From the NCBI RefSeq assembly GCF_964340395.1, contig NC_135550.1, positions 13,503,408 through 13,567,407 of the forward strand: DNA of 64,000 bases, read 5' to 3'. The notes below the pieces were generated by a model, which was given only the letters and a program-made list of their open reading frames with translations, ran no database searches and was not told the DNA's origin. Within the stretch, counting starts at the first letter, position 1. Each line of letters begins with the position of its first letter. Position numbers and translations under genes: made by a program. This document shows, one piece after another, positions 54,501 through 64,000 of the stretch. Source of the stretch: Glandiceps talaboti. Lineage: Eukaryota; Hemichordata; Enteropneusta; Spengelidae.

Positions 54501-57232
54501 GACAAGAAAATAAACTGGCATGACAGTTTCAGAAAAAACTGATATTTCAAATATATTTTATGTATGTAAATTGATTTCCAATCCATACCGTTCGTTCTCC
54601 AACAGAGATTTGTTGTCATGTGCATTATCAAAATTATATTTTGAAGAAAGATCTAGTGAAATTCTAGCTATCCATAGATTATGGAAGAATGTTTGTAACA
54701 TTATGATGGTAAAATGTCAACGTTGAAACTTCTTGGACAAAAGTTGTGCCACTTTATGTGTTGAAGTGTACATTTGGTGAGCGTTTCTTTATATATTAGT
54801 ATTACATTTAGAACGCAATTCTATGAAAAACTGTAGCAAAAAAAGTGGGTTTTTACTAAATTTGAAGCCCCTTATTGTTTCCATGTGTGTTAACACTCTA
54901 TTGGTTGTATTGTTTCATTTTGTTGTAAATATTTGAAGAAAATATTTTGTTTATTGAAACATTATGCAGGACTTTATGCTTGTATGTCCCATTTATCAGA
55001 GACTTTTCAATCATTTGATAGAATTAAGGATGTAGAATTTAAAAATTTTCAGTTTTATCTCACCAAGTGAAATGGAATGAAGGTTTACTATATCTGCGTT
55101 ATTAGAATAATGTGTATACATATTTACCTTAGATTTACTTATCATTAAATTAGTATTGTACAATGATTGTCTATCTTAATTTTTCTTTTTTAAACCATAG
55201 ACTTGTGTGTAGTGTCTATGGTCCCACCTATCAAATCGTCCAAAAATTTACACGTACACAGCATGAATCCTTGCCCAAGTTATGCAGTGTTGTGCTACAA
55301 TGCCATTGGTGCTACTTTGGTCTTGATAACCAAACAGTTTGGCCATGGTGGAACACCTGAAATGATTTGAGTATGATGTGATATGTAGTAGACAAATGGC
55401 ATGAACAATTATCAGGGGGAACAAAGGTGAGACTGATTGCCTAGTTGCTTTACGCGATGTCTAGTAAGTCGTGAAAAGTCACTCTTACCACCTCTGCATT
55501 GCATGAGTTCTCACAGGAAAAAAAACAATGAAATTATTCAAAGCAGCCATGAACAGACCCGCTATACGTATACTGGGGATGAATTCCTAAGTGTTTATTA
55601 CCTTCAGTGAAAATGCCATGCATATTCATTTGCTCATCTATTGTATATGCATTTCTGCTGACTCCCATGAGCCAATGTGGCACACAGCAAACATCACCCG
55701 AACGATTCCTGTGTATTATCTGGTAATGTAAAATCATCAAATGACTCTCCAGAACCCAAAATTTATGAAAACATCTTTATTTCTTTGAGGCCTTTACAAT
55801 GTAATAATAAAACAACTTTCCTATGTGTTTCTACTTGAAAAAAAAAAGTGAAACAACATTGACCAAGGGTGGCGAAATTTTTTTTTCAAAATGTGTAAAA
55901 AGTTGTTTATTGTGAAGTTATAATTTGTTATGATTTGTAAACAAAGTGGGTGAGCATGGGGAACATGAGTAATCAATTGTATCACAAGTGAATGCAGAGT
56001 AATTTAAACTATTTATGTATGGTTTATGTTTCAGATACATGAGATAATGACAGACTGGATGTACAGACTTGGTCTTGTGTTGTTTCACATTGTTTTGTTT
56101 TTTTCAAGTAAAAAACATTATTAAAATTTGCTTTATTAATTAAAAATCCAAACTTAATATCAATTTCTCATCCATATTGCCACTTCAACCATAGACCATA
56201 AGCAATTTTTGTTAATAAAAAATAAATTCATACTGAGTTTTCCTTTCTTTCTAGAACTTTGTTGCCGACCCTCACCCCCCACCCCCCACCCACCCCCACC
56301 AATTTCATCTGATGACTTTAAAACCAGTCTCTTTTAAACAATTTTGAAAAATCAAAGAATCTTTTTTGGAAATCTATTTAGGCTGTGATTTGTGATAAAG
56401 AAAAACAAAATTTGAAACGGTTCTGTCAGTTTAGTTTGTGATTGTTACACTGTACCCACCCCTAATCCCCACCTCTTTTCTGCTCTTGTACATTCAAGAA
56501 AGCTGTGTATATAATAATTTTTATCTCAACTCAGCATGCTTCCAATAAATGATTACCACACATAAATCATAAATTGTTGTACCGCGAAATACGATAGCTC
56601 GACATGATACGAGCAGTCTGTATCATATATAATTTCGAAAATGTTGGCAATTGGTGGCGCCCTTGCTTGAGGTGAGTGTGGGTAACGTGGTATTTGTAAA
56701 TGGAAATCACATGCATGCGTCACGTTTATGATTTACTCAAGAAAACACTCCTATGTAAATACATGTGCCCACTTGTAACGTACTTCCCTATTGGCTAATG
56801 GAATCTGGTAATTTTAGCGACGTATTGCTGAATTTTTCTTATTTATGCATTATTTATAATGAATTTTTAAATTACTGTGTTTAGTCTTCAACATCTATTG
56901 ATAGAAATACTTTGTGAGCACCAATAAATTACTCTGGACCTAACAAACTACGCTAATCAGTACAAGTGAGATGACCAATCACATGAGTTCTTTTTTATAG
57001 CGTCGGTAATCGATGGGGTTATTGCCAAAAAAGGCTGCGGTATACATGATACTCCGTCGATTGTGGGCGATGGCAGATGGAAATTGACCCTATGCGTGCA
57101 CTGAGGTTGTGACGAAAAATTCCTTAGATTGAAACGCCCATGCTAACATGGAACTATAACAGACTTCCGCCATGCTTTTTTTGAGAGACTAGGATCGATT
57201 GGTGGCTCGTAGATGTATCGTGTGCTGTATGC
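54501..57232. other. Intergenic between Rel and kindlin
   Basis: AT-rich with no recognisable gene. It contains the second copy of a dispersed repeat (about 55705-55805), a 9-bp hairpin at 55194-55222 (ACCATAGAC against GTCTATGGT), and C-rich runs at about 56271-56300. CpG rises from about 56580 towards the kindlin start. Confidence 0.4.
55705..55805 (+). repeat. Dispersed repeat, copy 2
   Basis: Contains AAATGACTCTCCAGAACCCA, identical over 20 bases to the copy at 3400-3500, followed by diverged flanks. Same orientation. Confidence 0.6.
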
Positions 57233-57769
57233 TTAAAAATCCAACCGTGGGGTTGTCTCAATCTTCGCTCGCTCACTTTTCTGTGTAATTGGGTCAACTT
57301 TGAACCGGGGGCGATATCCTCGGTGTAAGGAAGGTTTATAGTCGATTGATTTTATTCCAACGCAGCCAGCGGTCGCGTTATATACCGGAGTCGGGGGAAC
57401 TGGAGTGACTACATTACGTGGCTTGAACAATAACCAAGCCGATAAGTTGATCGGTCGATACGTCTGTACGAACGGAACATCGAGTTTGTCATTGTTGGTG
57501 TCATCAGAAGGGCGGAAGTTGAGTGTTTGGTTTTGTACTACGTAATATTACGTCCGCCGTACATGTAATATTACTAAATCGAGGAACTGTGTTTTAGAAC
57601 AGTTTTTGATCTTGAGACTTGTGATCGGAAATAACAGTGCTCTGGCGTTTCTTTGTTATTATTTCATATGACGTTTGTGTAATTCAGTTATCTATCTGTG
57701 CTGAAAAGACTCGCCAACGTAGATCACTCAACTCAAGTACTTTTTTGTATCGAGTGGTTGGACTCCAAA
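57233..57769 (+). promoter_or_regulatory. Presumed kindlin promoter and 5' leader
   Basis: CpG-rich relative to its surroundings and ending at the start codon at 57770. An ATG-less 103-codon frame runs through it on the minus strand (see findings). I see no TATA box that I trust. Confidence 0.4.
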
Positions 57770-57926
57770 ATGGACTCACACATGTTCAAGTTGCCGGACG
57801 GCAAATATGCCGACGGCTCATGGGAACTCTGTATTTATGTGACAGATCTGCAAACAGAGAGAATGTTGAGAGTTAGAGGAGATGTTCACATTGGAGGACT
57901 GATGTTACAACTCGTGGAAGATATGG
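57770..57926 (+). CDS. FERMT: Kindlin (fermitin family), first coding exon only; gene continues past the window
   Basis: Integrin co-activator that binds beta-integrin tails at focal adhesions. Only the F0-domain start is here: MDSHMFKLPDGKYADGSWEL and onward, 52 codons plus one base, ending in a phase-1 donor ATGG|GTACGT. It matches human FERMT2 MALDGIRMPDGCYADGTWEL and DVHIGGLMLQLVED matches EVHIGGVMLKLVEK. The ATG at 57770 was chosen because it aligns with the family start; an in-frame GTG at 57698 gives an implausible leader. An invertebrate usually has a single kindlin, so I do not assign FERMT1, 2 or 3. No second exon (expected to encode a WWxKKxxWL-like stretch) was found up to 64000. 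Confidence 0.9.
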
Positions 57927-60900
57927 GTACGTAGTAAATTATTTAGTTACATTTTTAGCCGGTAATATTTATAATCGTACGTACGGGGAGGGGTCAAAAA
58001 CATTGCAGAGAGTACAACAATCAAAACATTGTTACATTAAGTCCTTCATGACGCAAAACATGCCACTTTGTCACCGGCTTTCAAAAAAAAATACTCGTAA
58101 TTTTATTAAAATTTGACAAATGCTCTGTTCTGTTGTAATTCTATTGTGACAATGGTAAGTACAGAACGGCTACATTGTATGCTAGTCAATGTAAGTCACG
58201 TAGGGATGTCTGGAGGAAGTCACCATTGAAGAAGTTGAACAATTCAGCAATTCACAATTACTGCATACTTGTATATAAATGATCAAAAAAGGGCTGACGA
58301 AAATGAGTTCGTAATCTTATGTAATATCTGAACACTTGCTGGAATTTCTGTGAACAGTGCTATACATTGTAAAAATTACAGTGATGTGTAGGCCTCTCAA
58401 AATCACCATTTTACAAAGTCTAGTCATTTCTGCTATCCCTTGAGAAATGTGGAATATAGATGAAGAAAGTTGCCAGGCAACAGTTACTAATATATATATA
58501 AGCAGGTCAGTGTAAACTGACCATGTTGAAATCTACAAGTGGGTATTTGATCATTTATAGACACTAACTGTATGTGCTTGGACTTCAAAGATGGAATGAC
58601 TAATAAAAGTTAAGTCTCCATCCCTAACACATAATCACACTAGGAGATTATCAACAGATGGACAGAATTTAGTGGGAAGGAAACGTCTGACTGATAATCA
58701 AGTGTATTAATGGAAATACAGTCTGTACTTTGGAACATCACAAAAGTGTGTGTTGATTGGAGATATACTAAATATGGTTATCACTATGGCTTTACTGTGT
58801 ATCTTAATTCATTTGCCTAATTATGTAGATTTTTGCTGTGAAATAGTGGTTTTACTACCAGGTGCACAGGTAGTCTTCAGCCCTACTAGTGAATGCATGT
58901 CTGTGTTCATATATGGGGCCATCTTGAAATATACTAGTATATAATAATGCAAAGAGGCTTCAAGTGTTTTCATAGTTGTATCCGCATATCACAATAGCAG
59001 ACTTTCAGGAAGAGTGTCAAATCTAAACTTTGAGATAAAGAATTAGCAACAAAAGAAGTGCTGCTATGGTTCACATAATACAATTCAAATAGTACAGTTG
59101 AATCTTGAGCTGAATACCACCCCATTTGTCGACCACAAGTGTTCACAATGCATCGAAATGATCAAATTTCACAGTCATGGGCAAATACCAGAACAGTGTC
59201 TTTTGTATTCAACATTCTTGTGAAGTTCATGTGAGTGTATACTTTTACAAGTTTTAGTATTTCAAAATACTAGCACTGTTGAAGTTTGTGTGACCTGATT
59301 CTGTATCTGACCAAAACAACATGACAAGAAAAGAGAAAAAAAAGGCTTAGATCTACCCGCTAGCACATGTTTTCTTTTCAGGAAAAGAGTGGATAGAAAA
59401 ATTGAATGGTATTGTTAGTGTTTGGATTGGGTCTGTATAAACATCTGTATCAGGGTGGTATTTTAATAGTCAAAAGTTCATTGAAATCTTACTTGTCATT
59501 AAAATGTGAAGTATTACAGAGAGACCAATATTGTACTAAAATAACACCATTAATTAGGAAAGGACTGTAAACGGAGATAGATTTACAAAATAATTACAAA
59601 CAGATGATAGCCACTTTCCAGAGAGAGAGAGAATTGTGTAATGTGCCTCCCCTTTGTGGGTTGGTGACTGGATGGAGCACCAACCTAGCAAAAAGGAAAT
59701 TGGTCATGATGTATACATGCCCATATCATATGAATGATATTTGATAAAAACTGCTGGATATGAGCTAAGATTATAGGACAGCGGAAATCTGGTGATTCAT
59801 TTCACAAAGTAAGGACTCTGGTGTTTGTAAACTGATGTCGTCGTCATCGTTGTTCCCCCCCCCCCCCCCCTCCTGTGCCATGAATTTACATGCATCAAAC
59901 ACTTGGCAAGACCATGCTCTGTGTCATCATCATTCTTCGGATATATTTATTTATAATATATGGACACAAATTCCAATTGTCAAATTCATCATTGCCGTGT
60001 AAGTCAATCATCTGTGTACTGTAATTTGATTATAGTTCATTGTCTTAATGTCAATCAATTTCAGAGTTCATTTACATTTTTTAAAGGACAATTTACTACA
60101 TCAGTTAGGATGAGAGTGAATGATTGGTGGGGTGGGGTTGGGGTTCATTGCTGATGCAATATATATTACTGCAGATGGCAAGGCTTTTGACGTGGGTGTT
60201 TCTGTGATCAATGTGTAATTACTTATGTTAATGAAATGGAAAGCGAAAGTGATGAAACTAAAATAACTACATGTCGTATATATAATATATACTGAGGATT
60301 ATATATCATATGGATAATGGATGGAATAATTGAAATAGTTGTAGCGCACATCTGCATTCCGTGTAAGAAGAGAGTGTATCTGTAGACCAGGATATTATGA
60401 CATAAATAGTTTATGTATGTTATATCACCCAAGTTGATCAATTCTAGAGAAAAGCGATAATCAGAATAGAAGAGCAATTTCCAAGTAAACAGGTTGTTTA
60501 TTGAGCAGATGGAAGAGATGACAAGTGAGATAAATCATCCACTCTCCTGATGTCCTCATTATCTGCCATTTTGTAAGCCCCTAACTGTCATCTTCTCTGT
60601 AGTCAGTTAGATCGTTAAATCCATATCAATGAAATTATCACAAATATAACAAAAGCTAGTTAAAGTAGTGTGAGCGCTGGTGTATTTCTGAGTAATTTGT
60701 TTTAAAAAAACCCCTAAAATTTGAATTTTATGTAGAAAAAAACACAGCTTTTAGTTTTATTGAGAATAGCAGAATTTAGATAAAGGAAACAAGGTTCCTT
60801 TTCTCTCTACAAATTTGAGTGACCAGAAAAAAAACATGTGTTACAGCTTACAGGTGTACATTAGACAGCTGGTTTCCAGGTGTGTGTTTATTGCACCATA

Positions 60901-63900
60901 GTTCAGCTTAGTGTCAGGGTTCACACACACACACACATGTATTGCCATTTCATTTTATTTGTACAAAAGATTTCAAGATTCAGTGAAGTACATACTGCAA
61001 GTTAAGTTGCTAGATAAACATAATATCTGTTTTGGTATACTGGTAGGATGGACAAGTTTTTGCATACACTGATACAGGTAGGATCAATGGACAAGGTATC
61101 CCATATTTGTCAAAAATATTGGTATGTGTGATTTGTGATGTCGACCGGGTGTGTTCAATTTATGGGTATTTTTTATGGCAATGATCCATGGTCATATCGC
61201 TGTCTAAAGGGCAACCTGTGTCACAGCGGTCAAGGTGATATGTACATTTGTATGATTGAGGTAATACATCCTGTATTTCTATTAAAGATTTACAAACGTA
61301 AACATGATCGCATTGTTCAGAAATGTTCCTAATGATGTCTGGTTCTTCGAAATACATCTTGTCTTGGTACTAAGGAGCTACTTAGATGATTGATGCCATG
61401 TGTGTGTGTGTTGAACTCTTGATGGGATAGAATTGATGAAGAGCAGTCTCCAGTTTGTTGTCTATACTGTTTCCATTTATCATCCGATGGATAGATACCA
61501 ACCAGCAGTGAATAATCCGTATGAAATGAAATCAATAGATACATGATACGCAGATTGAGACATATACTCGCGGGAGAAAATCGCCTACGCCATTTCAAAC
61601 GACTTGCTCATGAATGCAGACCTCGGTCACTGCTTGTTGTAATGTAAAGAATGTTTGCTAAAAAATTCATGGTGATTTTTAAAATGAAAAAAAAAATATA
61701 AAAGTTTGCAGCTGTTTGAAGGATGAAGTATCTCAGTGTTAGAAGGTGATAGCGGATACTTTCATTTGAAGGCACTTGGGTCTATGCCTCTCACAATGAT
61801 CAAATTTCAGCCACGAGGGGTGCTGCCAGTTATCAACTGAAAGTAATATTAGTAGAGAATGAAGAAATAAGAAAAATAATCGCATTGCATCAAAGAGAAT
61901 TTCTGGGGGCCAGTGTTCAAATTTGATGGCATAAAGTTGGTATTATTGGAATACCATTTCTATTTTCACCATCACTGTTTTCTTCGTTGTGTGAGTGACG
62001 TGTTCAACACTTGAACAGATGATGGTAAAGTACCAACAAAATCTCATTCTGGATTATATTTCTAGGCTTTACCACGTATATCTATAGTGTTTGTATGTGG
62101 GGGAAAACAGAGAAAATGTCTACATGTCTATATGTACGTACACAGTTCAGAAGTCAAGGCAATCCTTAAACTTTGAATATTTTTATTTTGAAATGTGGTT
62201 TAAGTATGACCATGAGACTTCCCTTTTGAACCTTTGATGTGGTGTTTTTTTTTAACAAGTGCTTGTGAAGGCTATACACTTTAGTTGGCCTCACTACTGA
62301 CTTACATGTATGATTATCTCACATCCTTCCTTCCCTGTGTATTGTACCATAATTGCTGAGCAAGGGCTTGATGATGGAGGTGTCATGACCCCAGATTTTT
62401 AGTACAGCTGATCTCTGAGTAGCAAGCTCTTAAATTTAGAGTCACTCTGAGTGTATTATATTTGTTTGCATAAAAAAAAATGAATAATAATAGTAGCTAG
62501 GCATTAAATCACAATATAACATTATTAGATGGTATATGGTATAAGCATGAGAAATGGTGCCACTGAGATTGATAATCAAAACTACTGAAGTCAGCTAGAA
62601 GTGAAAGGATGACTCTAAATGTCAGTAACAAAGTGATATTTATCCAGCATATGTTCATCAGATATAAATTTCTATTTCCAATCGATAGTCACCATTTATA
62701 ACATTTATATTCAGTGTGCTCCTGATATCATAATAACAATAAAATCACAGGGAATTTGCAAAACAAAAGAAACATTGTTTATTTATTTAGAAATGGTAGG
62801 GTGGAGCCCACTATGCTATTGTAGGCTGGAGGTAGACCTCAGTACTTGATGATAGCAAGTAAGTTTATGCATATTTAGATTGACTGACAAAGAGAAGTGA
62901 ATAGACGATTTACCAGTTAAAGATTGGTGTACTCTACTTGCCAAATACCACCGTATTGAGATTGTACATTTCTAGTGTAATGGATAGTGATGACATGTTG
63001 ATCTAGGACCTGGTCTTCATCTGGAGGCACTGTCTAGGAAATTACTTGAACCTGTAGAATGCAGTATGGAATCATGAACTTACTTGCATCTTATCAGGGT
63101 ATTCAAAGGCCATAAACTGAAATTACTGATAATGCAAATATCAGTAAGTGTTTCTTGTATTCTAGTTAGATATTGTGTACATTTTTTAAGTGTTCATGTT
63201 GAAAAGAACTTGAACAGTGGGACATGTAAAAATGGTATAATATTTATAATACTGGTTGAGTTCCATGCCATCATCACACATGTTGCTACTCCAAAACATA
63301 ATATACACATGGCCTTTACATGTCAATTGACTACTGGGAAGTGTGGCTTGTTTGTAAAAAGATCAACTCTACATTGTGTTGAGGCAAGATATTAAATCAC
63401 AGTGTCTGTATAAAGGTGTGCATGTTGTCTGCTATTTCACAATTCTAGACATATTACTCACACCATGGCCCACATACTTCCAGTTCCACAGCTTAGATTT
63501 CTTTCTTGAGATAATTTACAATGGAACTTGTGGTTTCAAGTATACCTTGCAGGCTGAGATACTCAGGAAGTGTACAGGTCATAGGTCAAACAGTTTCACC
63601 TTTGACCAGAGAAAACCTGCATTCATGTGCATGCAAAAATGGTATCTTCACAAATTTGTGGTGTCTGCGGAGTGGTCTGTGGTGATGTGTAGATAATATA
63701 AGCATTGCATGATTGTACGATTCTTTCTTTTGTATAGACAGCCTCTGTTGGTTATAAATTGTCCTGGTGGTGTGTGTATGTTTTGCTGATTAGGCATAAT
63801 TTCCCTAATGAATTACTACTCTGCTCAGCAAATAAGACATTGAATAAATAATCATTTGTTTAAGCAAACTTTGCGTAGGAAGAAGCTCCAACTGTGTGTT

Positions 63901-64000
63901 GATACTTTGGTTAAATGGGACTAATTGAGCCAAATGAATAACAGTTGATGTGAATATTCATGCATGACTGTCATTGACATTTGGAAGTCATCTCCAAAAT
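57927..64000 (+). other. Kindlin intron 1, continuing beyond the window
   Basis: More than 6 kb without a coding exon I can support. It holds a 16-18 base poly-C run at about 59855-59872, a short CA run near 60922-60936 and scattered short frames without resemblance to known proteins. Confidence 0.55.

Noticed and set aside
57698-57769. Upstream extension of the kindlin start
   Set aside because: It would begin with a non-ATG codon, and the family start aligns with 57770.
63084-63696. Two overlapping plus-strand frames of about 105 codons near the right edge
   Set aside because: Searched for the expected kindlin exon 2 motifs; none present and no other family recognised.

Overview
The window is nuclear DNA of a bilaterian animal. 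Its genes are split by GT-AG introns, intergenic DNA is AT-rich, and microsatellites and minisatellites are frequent. The gene set (a class II Rel protein, a kindlin, LRRC73, TEDC1, WDR25, cytoplasmic TrpRS) and the dispersed repeats carrying AAGGTCA-type half-sites suggest a marine invertebrate, either a lophotrochozoan or a non-vertebrate deuterostome. The phylum cannot be fixed from the sequence alone.

Layout. 1-8250 has no recognisable gene and is rich in repeats. WDR25 (minus, 5 exons, 8354-13554) and WARS1 (plus, 9 exons, 14030-21932) lie head to head across a 475-bp shared promoter. LRRC73 (minus, 4 exons, 26280-31659) converges on WARS1. TEDC1 (minus, 5 exons, 34048-39926) follows in tandem with LRRC73. 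About 3 kb further on, and divergent from TEDC1, is a Rel/NF-kB gene (plus, 12 exons, 42880-53447). The first coding exon of a kindlin gene (FERMT family, plus) is at 57770-57926, and its first intron runs off the right edge. Every exon junction I assembled keeps frame, and the products align end to end with the remembered human families. By my memory, WDR25, WARS1, TEDC1 and FERMT2 are all on human chromosome 14q, and RELA and FERMT3 are both at 11q13, so parts of this order look ancient.

Functionally the genes are unrelated housekeeping or signalling genes: translation (WARS1), a Prp17-like WD40 protein (WDR25), centriole/cilium tubulin biology (TEDC1), innate immune and developmental transcription (Rel), and integrin activation (kindlin). 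There is no operon or gene-cluster system.

The most unusual feature is a recurring pattern in which tandem duplications are anchored on gene boundaries. The exon 4 donor, exon 7 acceptor and (older) exon 4 acceptor of WARS1, the exon 9 donor of Rel, and the stop codon of TEDC1 each lie inside a tandem array whose other copies repeat that boundary. Other notable items are a perfect palindromic kB site just upstream of the Rel start codon, a 340-bp foldback element with a perfect 9-bp target duplication, a 32-bp palindromic insertion with an 8-bp target duplication, and a dispersed repeat family carrying perfect DR1 nuclear-receptor motifs.
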